A stretch of DNA of 38,299 nt from assembly GCA_021162935.1 (NCBI GenBank), contig JAGGXR010000066.1, forward strand, positions 1-38,299, in the 5' to 3' direction. How positions within the stretch are numbered: position 1 is the stretch's first letter; each line of letters begins with the position of its first letter. Shown here piece after piece: positions 24,765 to 32,516 of this stretch. The DNA is from Deltaproteobacteria bacterium. GTDB lineage: Bacteria > Myxococcota_A > Polyangia > HGW-17 > SLPX01. The notes beneath the pieces are model-generated. The model saw only the letters and a list, made by a program, of their open reading frames with translations. It ran no database searches and was not told the DNA's origin. The position numbers were made by a program, and so were the translations under genes.

Positions 24765-26092
24765 GGCTGCGTCCTTGCGGCGGACCGATTCTGGCATCCC
24801 TTTTCATGCGCCAAAAGGCAGGAGCCCAAAAACCTTCCGACCTCCCAACGAGCCTCTTCGAGCGCCTTGCGAGGAGACTTGCCACGGGCAATCGCGGCGG
24901 CCAGTGCCTTGCTGTAGGGCCTCCACACGACGCGCATCATAGGCGTAGAGGGAGTCAGCCTCGCTGTTTTCCTCTGCTGCACGAAGGCCGCCAGAACAGG
25001 ATCCCGCTTCACGACCCGACGGGCCACGTCCCGATCCACGGGCAACTGCCTCGCCATTGAGAGGCGAAATGCCGAAGACCGGCGTGACGTCAAATACTTC
25101 ATGAAGACAAACGCCGCCTGTTTATGGCGACAGCGCGAACTCATGAAAATACCCTCGACGGACAAAAGTGGGGCAGCCGGTTTGCCTGTCTCGGACACGA
25201 TGGGCAGCACGGCGACTCCATAGTGGAGATGTCGAGCGCCCGCCAGGCCGCTCAGGAACCAGGGACCTGAAATGGCCATGGCTGCTCGGCCGGACCGGAA
25301 CAGGGTGGTCACGAGTTGCCCGGTCACCTCGGGCGGCACGATGCCATGCGGGCCGGCCAAACGACGGGCGAACTTGAGGGCAGTAATTGCCTGGTTCGAA
25401 ACGATGTCGGGAGCGTAGCCGCAACCCTTGCGGCGAAGCATCCGTCCCCCGAATCCGTAGAGCCAGGGCGCATGGAAGTAGACGTTCGTGGCCTGATACA
25501 CGAGACCATAGCGACCTTTGCCCCGATCGGTGAGCCGATGCCCCATGGCCAATAGTTCGTCGGTGGTCCTGGGTGGTCGCGGAACCAGATCCTTGTTGTA
25601 GAACAGAGCCACACTCTTATAGGTGAGGGGCAACCCATAAAGCGCCCCTTTTGCCGTGAAGGCGTCGAGCGTTCCTGAAAGAAACCTGCGGGCCATGGAA
25701 GGATCCACCCAAAATCCGACGGGCTCGATGAGACGCTTGCCCGTCCAATCGCCGAGGCGGTCGTGCGCAAAGATGAACAGGTCGGGGCCCTGGCCCCGAG
25801 GAATGGCGTTCGTAATTTTCTGGGGAAGATTGTCGAAGGAAACCTGGAGCAAACGAACATGCATGGACCCGGGCAAAGCGTTGTACTCGCGCACAAGTTT
25901 TTCCAGGGCCTTCTGCTCCAACCCAAAATAGGAATGCCACAGCACGAGTTCCGAATCCGAACGGGCCGAACCGGCGCCGGTGAACTGCGCGGCCACCAGA
26001 AGGGCCACCAACAGCGCCCCCATCAACACCGTACCCGAAACGCCGCGCTTGCGTCCCGGCTCTTTGATCGTATCGTGCCCAGATCCTGCCAC
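24761..26092 (-). CDS. malE: Maltose-type extracellular solute-binding protein
   Basis: 443 residues from a GTG three bases after the malK stop; AAAGGAG lies inside the malK end, nine bases upstream. The signal peptide is RKRGVSGTVLMGALLVALLVAAQF and no lipobox is seen. The mature part follows the MalE pattern: LVLWHSYFGLEQKALEKLVREYN, PDLFIFAHDRLGDWTGKRLIEPV, ALYGLPLTYKSVALFYNKDL and GRAAMAISGPWFLSGL. It captures the sugar in the periplasm and delivers it to MalFG. The order of the operon and the ATGA overlap with malF make the partner assignment firm; the exact sugar is not shown. Confidence 0.94.
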   Translation of the reverse strand: MAGSGHDTIKEPGRKRGVSGTVLMGALLVALLVAAQFTGAGSARSDSELVLWHSYFGLEQKALEKLVREYNALPGSMHVRLLQVSFDNLPQKITNAIPRGQGPDLFIFAHDRLGDWTGKRLIEPVGFWVDPSMARRFLSGTLDAFTAKGALYGLPLTYKSVALFYNKDLVPRPPRTTDELLAMGHRLTDRGKGRYGLVYQATNVYFHAPWLYGFGGRMLRRKGCGYAPDIVSNQAITALKFARRLAGPHGIVPPEVTGQLVTTLFRSGRAAMAISGPWFLSGLAGARHLHYGVAVLPIVSETGKPAAPLLSVEGIFMSSRCRHKQAAFVFMKYLTSRRSSAFRLSMARQLPVDRDVARRVVKRDPVLAAFVQQRKTARLTPSTPMMRVVWRPYSKALAAAIARGKSPRKALEEARWEVGRFLGSCLLAHEKGCQNRSAARTQP

Positions 26093-26095
26093 CCG

Positions 26096-27232
26096 CTACG
26101 ACTCCTTTCCCACTTCGGTCGGGGCCGCGTCTTTCCAATCGTATGCACGATCGAGGCTTCGTCCCGACTCGACGTCGAACAGATGCACCTTGTCCGCTGA
26201 CATCACCAGACGAACCCGGTCTGCCACCCTGGCTCCATGATGCGTATCCACCCGAGCCTGGAGCGCACCGCAGGACGAATCCAGGGTCAAGAACACCTCG
26301 GCGCCCATGGGTTCACGCACCTCGACCTCGGCCGCCAATCCAGACGCCTCGGGACCAGAGACGATCACGTCCGAGGGGCGCACCCCAAGCACGGCCCGCC
26401 GACCAGTTGGCCCATCGAACCGATCCCCGAGATCCAGATCCAATCCATCGGCATGGACCACGAGCCCGCTCGACCCACTGGCCGAGCCCTTGCTCACCTC
26501 CACGTCGATGAAGTTCATCTGCGGCGTTCCAATAAACCCGGCTACGAACAAATTTTTGGGCCTCTTGTACAGGTCCAGCGGAGCGCCCACCTGCTGGACG
26601 CGACCTCGGTCCATTGCCACCACGCGGTCGGCCAAAGTCATGGCCTCCACTTGGTCATGGGTCACATAAACGATGGTGGTGGACAGCTTGCGATGCAGCT
26701 TGGCGATCTCGCGCCGCATCTCGCCCCTGAGCTTGGCATCCAAATTCGAAAGGGGCTCGTCGAACAAAAACACCGAAGGCCGCCGCACGATGGCACGCCC
26801 CATGGCCACCCTCTGTCTCTGTCCTCCACTCAATTCCTTGGGTCTACGCCCCAACAAGTCGTCGAGACCGAGGATCTCGGACACATCCTCGACCCGCTTT
26901 CGAATCTCGTCACGAGGCAGCCTGCGCAGCTTGAGTCCGAACGCCAGGTTGTCCCACACTGTCATGTGCGGATAGAGCGCGTAGGATTGGAACACCATGG
27001 CGATGTCCCGATCCTTGGGCGCCACATCGTTCACCTTCCGCTCCCCAATGAGCACATCCCCGGAACTGACGAGTTCCAATCCGGCAATCAACCTGAGTGT
27101 CGTCGTCTTCCCGCAACCCGACGGCCCGACGAGCACGACGAACTCCTTGTCGGGGACCGTCAGGTTCAACTCCGGTATCACAGTATTGTCACCGAACCGC
27201 TTCGTCACATGCACGAATCGAACTTCAGCCAA
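26096..27232 (-). CDS. malK: Sugar ABC transporter ATPase MalK/MsmK/UgpC type
   Basis: 378 residues, the family length. All ATPase motifs are intact: Walker A GPSGCGKTT (36-44), Q-loop VFQSYALYPH, signature LSGGQRQR, Walker B VFLFDEP, and H-loop THDQ. The last 140 residues are the regulatory TOBE/OB domain (FIGTPQMNFIDVEV...LGVRPSDVIV...REPMGAEVFLTLD). The start is a TTG at 27232, six bases after AAAGGAG. It powers MalFG and lies between a small lipoprotein gene (21 bases upstream) and malE. Such ATPases can serve several sugar importers, so the symbol is by family. Confidence 0.95.
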   Translation of the reverse strand: MAEVRFVHVTKRFGDNTVIPELNLTVPDKEFVVLVGPSGCGKTTTLRLIAGLELVSSGDVLIGERKVNDVAPKDRDIAMVFQSYALYPHMTVWDNLAFGLKLRRLPRDEIRKRVEDVSEILGLDDLLGRRPKELSGGQRQRVAMGRAIVRRPSVFLFDEPLSNLDAKLRGEMRREIAKLHRKLSTTIVYVTHDQVEAMTLADRVVAMDRGRVQQVGAPLDLYKRPKNLFVAGFIGTPQMNFIDVEVSKGSASGSSGLVVHADGLDLDLGDRFDGPTGRRAVLGVRPSDVIVSGPEASGLAAEVEVREPMGAEVFLTLDSSCGALQARVDTHHGARVADRVRLVMSADKVHLFDVESGRSLDRAYDWKDAAPTEVGKES

Positions 27233-27253
27233 GGATTGCTCCTTTCACCTATT

Positions 27254-27739
27254 CTAGTCCGTCTTCTTCATCAGTCCGGATGCGTTGCCTTTGCGCGCCG
27301 CATGAACTCGATGGGGCCGAGCCGGAGGTATCCGACGACAGCCCCGGCAGCAACGCGCCGTGTGAAGATCTCCCTTGGGACCGGCCACCAGACAGCGCAA
27401 CGTGGGCAGACCCGCTGCCCGCACCTCGATCCGATGGGGCCAGCCAGCGAGCCCGCCGAACCAGCACCGCAACCTCGTCCCGTTGCGACGGCAGTCGTCC
27501 GAGCGTCGCACCCCGTCTACGAACACCTCGGCGCCACTCGCCGCGTCGTCGATCATGACGGACCACACGCCCTTTCCACCGGCCGACTCTACCAAAGTCG
27601 GTCGTTTCGTTCCAGTCCCACAAGCACCCAGGGATGCTCCCACCAAGAGACTGCCGAACAGGAGCCAAAACGACCCAAAGCAGATGTTTGCTGCCCGGTT
27701 TCCCATCCTGCCGCTTGTCAGGTTCTCATCCGTCATCAT
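27254..27739 (-). CDS. Small lipoprotein, first gene of the mal operon
   Basis: 161 residues from the ATG at 27739, after AGAGGG; Met12 is an alternative. A lipobox (SLGACG) ends the signal. The mature part has VWSVMIDDAASGAEVFVDGVRR...RCWFGGLAGWPHRIEVRAAGLPTLRC, which resembles a PEGA-type small beta domain, with several Cys (RCLVAGP, ARCCRGC). The last 35 residues are Arg-rich and look less protein-like, so a frameshift near the 3' end cannot be excluded. It ends 21 bases before malK, so it is co-transcribed. Role unknown; it may bind sugar or peptidoglycan at the membrane surface. Confidence 0.72.
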   Translation of the reverse strand: MMTDENLTSGRMGNRAANICFGSFWLLFGSLLVGASLGACGTGTKRPTLVESAGGKGVWSVMIDDAASGAEVFVDGVRRSDDCRRNGTRLRCWFGGLAGWPHRIEVRAAGLPTLRCLVAGPKGDLHTARCCRGCRRIPPARPHRVHAARKGNASGLMKKTD

Positions 27740-27825
27740 ACCCTCTTTCCATGTCCAATATCGAACGTCCCTGCGACACACCTCCGCCTCATTCGAACGG
27801 CGCCCATGCCACCGACACTCTTTCG

Positions 27826-27846
27826 AGGCCTCGACGGGCGAGGCCT
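27826..27846. repeat. Perfect inverted repeat followed by T-rich DNA
   Basis: AGGCCTCG (27826-27833), five-base loop, CGAGGCCT (27839-27846), then ATTATTTCCTTTTT. It has the form of a plus-strand rho-independent terminator, but no plus-strand gene lies upstream. It may be the end of a lost gene or insertion sequence, or an operator between divergent genes. Confidence 0.6.
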
Positions 27847-27916
27847 ATTATTTCCTTTTTCGAGCCTCTTGGGAACCAGATTCATCCCCAAAGAAGGTCC
27901 GAAAAGGAGGTCCGAC

Positions 27917-28096
27917 GTGGGTGAAGCCGACAAACTCCCACTCAAGCCAATATTCAACGGGTCGGTCAGCGTTGAAGCGCGACCGGAGCAACTCACCGCT
28001 GCGTCCGAAGCGCCGCTTTTCCGTGAGATCGACGAACGCCTTTCGAGCCAGCGTTCGCGGGCTTTCATCGTTGCATTGCGAAGCGGATATGAATAG
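27917..28096 (+). pseudogene. Short transposase-like fragment, truncated
   Basis: A GTG at 27917, five bases after a perfect AAAAGGAGGT, opens 59 codons ending in TAG at 28094. The sequence KPIFNGSVSVEARPEQLT, then AASEAPLFREIDERLS, recalls the N-terminus of IS1380-type DDE transposases (LT.DAG..LLRE.D.RLG); the part after RLS does not continue that pattern. A full transposase would be about 400 residues, so this looks like a remnant with its own intact ribosome site. The family call is from memory. If it is not a transposase, it is a genuine small unknown gene, since the start signal is one of the best in the window. Confidence 0.5.
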
Positions 28097-28154
28097 CATG
28101 AGATTACGCATATTAGGGATGGTCATCGAGTGGCTGCTGGCGGAAACGGAAAAA

Positions 28155-28997
28155 ATGAAAAAGTGCTGTGCGCATCTGACCCATCGAGGGGTGCTGATCC
28201 TGTCCGGGATCATGATGACTTGGGCGCGCCCAGCGTTGGCCGCTGCTCCTTCGGAGCATGGGAGCGGGTCTGTGGTGGTCCCAAAGGCGGAATCCCACCT
28301 GCCCCATGATCGGTACGTGTTTCAGCACTTCGGGGGTGGGGTACCTTCCTCTGTGAGCCTGGCGTATGAGTTGGGGTACGGCACCAGGGAGACTCGTTTT
28401 TTCGGAAACAAAGGTGTCGAGCAAGGAGTTCGCGCGAGATGGAACGTGACCTCCTGGCTCACGATGGAAGGATATGGCGGTTTGCTTCTGGCCCCTGCGG
28501 AGCCCGCCCGTCCCGGCGGCTCGGTGATGGCGCTCGCTCGCCCCCTGAATCAGGCTCGATTCGGAGTGGATCTGCACCTGGGCGCCGGATATGCATACGA
28601 TTTCCGGGGCGACCACGTGCTGCGTTTCATGCTGGGGCTTGGTCGCCGTTTCGGCCGGGTCCGCACGACCATATCGAGTCTGATCGAGGTGCCGCTGACA
28701 GGAGACCGGGATGCGGCCGATCTGATGGTCGCAGCTTCTGCCATGGTTCCGCTGACTGACTGGTATGCGCAGGGTGTCGAGTTCGGGGCCGAGGACATCG
28801 AAGGTCTTTGGGATCCCGAGGAGTCGGAAGGTGGCGCCAGATTTTTGCTCGGTCCAACGGCGCTGTTTCATGCCTGGAAAGGGCTCGTGGTCCGGCTGAA
28901 TGCCTCGCTCGTCTATGCCTATGTCGCCAATCGATTCGTGGCTCGGACTCCGCCCTTCGGAATTTCTGCCAAAATGTCGGTCGGCTACAGTTTTTGA
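28155..28997 (+). CDS. Outer-membrane beta-barrel protein
   Basis: 280 residues from the ATG at 28155, which opens a signal peptide (MKKCCAHLTHRG, core VLILSGIMMTWA, cleavage near ALAAA). An earlier in-frame ATG at 28089 is possible. The mature part alternates polar and hydrophobic residues: VSLAYELGYG, VRARWNVTSWLTMEGYGGLLL, FGVDLHLGAGYAYDF, HVLRFMLGLGRRFG and LVVRLNASLVYAYVAN. It ends SVGYSF, the terminal aromatic of outer-membrane proteins inserted by BAM. No specific family is recognised; it could be a small porin-like or structural barrel. Codon use is less C-ending than in nearby genes. Confidence 0.8.
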   Translation: MKKCCAHLTHRGVLILSGIMMTWARPALAAAPSEHGSGSVVVPKAESHLPHDRYVFQHFGGGVPSSVSLAYELGYGTRETRFFGNKGVEQGVRARWNVTSWLTMEGYGGLLLAPAEPARPGGSVMALARPLNQARFGVDLHLGAGYAYDFRGDHVLRFMLGLGRRFGRVRTTISSLIEVPLTGDRDAADLMVAASAMVPLTDWYAQGVEFGAEDIEGLWDPEESEGGARFLLGPTALFHAWKGLVVRLNASLVYAYVANRFVARTPPFGISAKMSVGYSF

Positions 28998-29035
28998 CCC
29001 TTAGGGAAAACGTGGGATTAGGGAATAGTTGAACC

Positions 29036-30868
29036 ATGCATGACACCAAGAGACCAACACACGACTGGTGGCTGCCATCTCATGCGCAGCCACTTGCGCA
29101 CCGACCCAAGGTCTCTTGTCGCCTCTTTGCGAGGCGGGCTGATGCGGCGTTGCTTTCCAGCGTCGCGTCACTGGCCGCAATCATGTGGTTTCTGGTGCCA
29201 TCGTCTGGATGTGATCGATCGAATGCCACGCACGAAGAAAGAGACGCTTCTGCCACAGATTCCAAAGTCACGATGGACGTGCGAGAATCCGACGCCGATT
29301 CACGGGACGCCCATGAGCCCGAGGCTGGTCCACAGGATGCGGCTCCCATCGACGGTAGCCTTGCAGACGCATATTTCTCCGACGGATCGACGACCGCCTG
29401 CGATCCCGCTGCTCCGGGAACGGGTCTGGTCGTCCACTCTGCCCCTACATTTTCGGTCGCCATCTCTGCTTCGACGCACACGTTCCGCAGCCTGACCAAC
29501 TATGGCATCACCCACTATCCGGACGGAGCGGTTTCCTTCGTGCAGACAGGTTCCGGCTGGCAGGCCTACCTCGCCGCTCGTGCGTCATCCTACCGGCTGA
29601 CCGGAGCGTCCCCAACGAACCTGTCTCTCGACCCGACGAATCCGCTCCTGGCTCCGACCGGTCAGTCACAGGACCCTCATGAAGACTACGCCGGCATGAC
29701 CTCCGTGTTTGCTTGCGGCGGCGCTCTCGTCGCCTTGTTCCACGCCGAGTACCATGCCATTCCCGTCACGCCCACAGCCTCCTGCCCGGCACCGTACCAC
29801 GCCTCCATGGCTCGGGCCCTTTCTGCAGACAACGGAGCATCCTTTGCGGTGGGAACCCCTGCCTGGGTCCTAAACTCTTCGGGAACCGCGTCCTATCAGG
29901 CGACCAAGTGCGCGTACGGCGCTGGTGGCGGCTCTGTGTTCGATCCCGGAGGAGACTACCTGTACATGTACTCCTTCGACTGGGACGCCTCGCCCCAGGG
30001 TATCTACCTGGCGCGCACCTGCCGATCAGATTGCGGTGCCCCGGGCACGTGGAAAAAATACAATGGCGGATCTTTCTCTTCGAACGCTTTGGCTGCAAAC
30101 TTCCTCCAGTCATCTGGACCAGCGACCGCCATCATCCCGGCGGGCGGCGGCAAATTCGACGCCTTTCAAACCGTGAGCTACAACAGCTACCTGGACTCCT
30201 ATTTGATGGTTGTGGCCACCGAGTCGGGATTCGGGCTCCGAGTGAGCGCCGACGGAATCCATTGGGGCGTACGTCTGGACATCCTCGGGCACGTGACCGC
30301 GTCGGACGTGACGAATCGCATCCTCTATCCGACGCTCGTCGACGCGAATACATGGTCCCGAAACCGAACGGGACGCCACCTCAAGCTCGTCCACGCCATG
30401 GAAGCCGACGACCTGGGGCATCATGGATCACATCGGGCCTATCTTGCGGACCTGGAACTCACCCTGACCACGGATCACCAGACCGTCACCTACAATCGGC
30501 GGATCCTGGCCCGATATGCAGAGTCCCACAGCCCCTACGACCACTGGTGCACCACGACATCCGTCACGGGGAGTTACACGTTCGAGGGCAACTTGGGCAG
30601 GCTGGCCGCCAACTCCATCCCCGGCACCAATCCCATCTATGACTGTCTCATGGGCTCGACGGATCACATGGTGAGCCGTGCCAGCACGTGCGAGGGAGGA
30701 ACGAGCCTGGGCGTCATGGGGTTCATCTGGGCCACGGCGGGCACGAACCGACACGCCATCTATCGATGCTCTCGGATCACCTCGGAAGGAAAGAGCGATC
30801 ACTTCGTGAGCATCGACTCCGGTTGTGAAGGTACGAGCGGAGAAGGGCTCCTTGGCTACGTCGAATAG
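29036..30868 (+). CDS. Secreted propeller/glycosidase-like lipoprotein with C-terminal DHFVS-CEG repeats
   Basis: 610 residues. The first 60 include a basic region and SSVASLAAIMWFLVPSSGC, a probable lipoprotein signal; the start at 29036 has a poor ribosome site and may lie further in. An acidic linker (DASATDSK...DADSRDAHEPEAGPQDAAP) follows. The central part (about 110-490) has motifs such as YPDGAVSFVQTGSGWQAYLA, DPHEDYAGMTSVF, HASMARALSADNGASF, GGSVFDPGGDYLYMYSFDW and LMVVATESGFGLRVSADGIHW, which read like five-bladed glycosidase or sialidase-like propellers (GH43/GH32/GH117 clan), but I cannot place catalytic acids. The end has two copies of a unit of about 45 residues, IYDC...DHMVSRASTCEG..LGVMGFI and IYRC...DHFVSIDSGCEG..LLGYV, likely a carbohydrate-binding or adhesion repeat. 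Confidence 0.8.
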   Translation: MHDTKRPTHDWWLPSHAQPLAHRPKVSCRLFARRADAALLSSVASLAAIMWFLVPSSGCDRSNATHEERDASATDSKVTMDVRESDADSRDAHEPEAGPQDAAPIDGSLADAYFSDGSTTACDPAAPGTGLVVHSAPTFSVAISASTHTFRSLTNYGITHYPDGAVSFVQTGSGWQAYLAARASSYRLTGASPTNLSLDPTNPLLAPTGQSQDPHEDYAGMTSVFACGGALVALFHAEYHAIPVTPTASCPAPYHASMARALSADNGASFAVGTPAWVLNSSGTASYQATKCAYGAGGGSVFDPGGDYLYMYSFDWDASPQGIYLARTCRSDCGAPGTWKKYNGGSFSSNALAANFLQSSGPATAIIPAGGGKFDAFQTVSYNSYLDSYLMVVATESGFGLRVSADGIHWGVRLDILGHVTASDVTNRILYPTLVDANTWSRNRTGRHLKLVHAMEADDLGHHGSHRAYLADLELTLTTDHQTVTYNRRILARYAESHSPYDHWCTTTSVTGSYTFEGNLGRLAANSIPGTNPIYDCLMGSTDHMVSRASTCEGGTSLGVMGFIWATAGTNRHAIYRCSRITSEGKSDHFVSIDSGCEGTSGEGLLGYVE

Positions 30869-30936
30869 GCATCTCACTCGCCACCGGGCTTCAAACCCAA
30901 ACGGTTGAAGTCAAAAGTTGAACTCGGAGATTCATC

Positions 30937-32316
30937 ATGACGTCGTCACGATCGACCGCACCACATCTCGTAGCTGCCGGTGCCACCCTGGTCGCCGTCT
31001 TGGTCATTACCAGATCGAGCACAGCGGCCGGGCTTGGACAGGCGTCGGCTGTGCCTGGGTCCCGATCGCGCGGTGCGGCCCGGCGCGCAACGCCGTCGGC
31101 AGGCAGCGTCCGACTCCGACTCGACCTCCAGCGCATCGCCCTCCACCTCTGTGTGGGCATGAACGCGGCACGGACCAAATCTTCCATTGCCGGTCTGTTC
31201 GACGGACGTCTGTTCTCGGCAAGCCTCATCACCAAGATTGCAGGGCACCTCTTTGAACTTCGGCATCGATACGGCCGCTGTCGCACGGCTGATCCCCAAT
31301 CGGCCACGCAGGTGTGGCTCGTGCTCAAAAGGGCCCGGATCCTGCTGACGCTTTATGTGAAGCACCAGGCGATCACCGGGTTCTGGTTCCGCCGGACCAT
31401 GGTCATCGATGATACCCTGGCACGCGTGGCCGCAGCATTTCGAAAACTGCCCGGCCGTATCTCTGTCATGGTCAGGCCTCGAAACAGACGCCCGCTCCTG
31501 GCTCTGGCGCCGCAGACATCGTTGGCCGTGGGATCGAGCTTCAAGCTATTCGTGCTACGTGCCCTGCTCGATGCCATCCACAAACGAACTGCTTCGTGGA
31601 AGGAAGTCATCCCGCTCCGCAAGAATTTGATGTCCCTGCCGTCGGGAATCTTGCAGACCTGGCCGCCACAGACGCCCGTGACTATCGCATCGCTCGCCGC
31701 TCTCATGATGTCGAGAAGCGACAACACGGCCACCGATCATCTCATCGTCCGCCTGGGTCGGCGTGCAGTGGAGCGGGTGGCGGGGCGGCGCAACCGGCCC
31801 TTCCTCACCACGTCCGAGATGTTCAAGCTCAAGAGTTGCTCGCCTCGACTCAAGGTCATCTCCGCTCGATTCCGCCGCGCCGGCCAGACCAGCCGACGCC
31901 GACTCCTTACAGAGCTGGATCGGTCACCGAATCAAGGCGTCGGCGCGCTGTGTCCCAACGGCCACGTCGGCCAACTTGAATGGTTCTTCACGACCGACGA
32001 GTTGTGTCGAACAGCCATGATGCTTCGAGGCCAAAAACTGCTGACCATCAACCCGGGCTTGGCTGACCGCGGGGCCTGGCGATTTGTGGGCTACAAGGGG
32101 GGATCGGAACCCGGCGTGCTGAACATGACCTACGTTCTTCAGAATCCCACGACTGGAACCTGGTTCTGCGTGAGCGCCACATGGAACCATCCCGGCCATC
32201 GGCTGAACAAAAGCATTTTCTACGATCTGGTTCGACGCATCCTGGCCATCGTGAGACGCCCTCCCATAAAAAATCGCGCAGCCACCGGACGCATCCGCCC
32301 CACCAAAAGACATTGA
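30937..32316 (+). CDS. Class A beta-lactamase-fold serine hydrolase
   Basis: 459 residues; the ATG at 30937 follows GGAG. A signal peptide (LVAAGATLVAVLVIT) is followed by about 160 residues of unclear N-terminal domain and then the serine hydrolase fold. The three motifs are present: Ser200-x-x-Lys203 (SSFK), Ser261-Asp-Asn263 (SDN) and Lys387-Gly-Gly (KGG in place of KTG). The omega-loop glutamate of true class A beta-lactamases (ExxLN) is not seen; instead there is FLTTSEMFKLKS, a phrase I associate with LpqF/ORF12-type relatives that also have an extra N-terminal domain. It may act on a cell-wall or ester substrate rather than give antibiotic resistance. It is 68 bases after the propeller lipoprotein gene. 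Confidence 0.85.
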   Translation: MTSSRSTAPHLVAAGATLVAVLVITRSSTAAGLGQASAVPGSRSRGAARRATPSAGSVRLRLDLQRIALHLCVGMNAARTKSSIAGLFDGRLFSASLITKIAGHLFELRHRYGRCRTADPQSATQVWLVLKRARILLTLYVKHQAITGFWFRRTMVIDDTLARVAAAFRKLPGRISVMVRPRNRRPLLALAPQTSLAVGSSFKLFVLRALLDAIHKRTASWKEVIPLRKNLMSLPSGILQTWPPQTPVTIASLAALMMSRSDNTATDHLIVRLGRRAVERVAGRRNRPFLTTSEMFKLKSCSPRLKVISARFRRAGQTSRRRLLTELDRSPNQGVGALCPNGHVGQLEWFFTTDELCRTAMMLRGQKLLTINPGLADRGAWRFVGYKGGSEPGVLNMTYVLQNPTTGTWFCVSATWNHPGHRLNKSIFYDLVRRILAIVRRPPIKNRAATGRIRPTKRH

Positions 32317-32347
32317 TTGGCAAACGGCACGATCCCAGATTCATGAT

Positions 32348-32375
32348 TTTGGATTGCTGCCGATTGGACTATACT
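32348..32375 (+). promoter_or_regulatory. Possible promoter of the MopE/FG-GAP lipoprotein gene
   Basis: TTTGGA (32348-32353), 16 bases, then TATACT (32370-32375), a near-consensus -10. It would give a leader of about 135 bases before the ATG at 32517. Confidence 0.38.
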
Positions 32376-32516
32376 GATGACACGAACAGAATCACAGGAG
32401 TGGCGAGGACCTTCACATTGAACCGACGGTCAATCGAGCACCAGGAATTGGTGTCTGGCCGGGACCCAAGCAACGAATAGGTCGCGCGGATGGATTCCTG
32501 ACGGGAGGGAACAACC

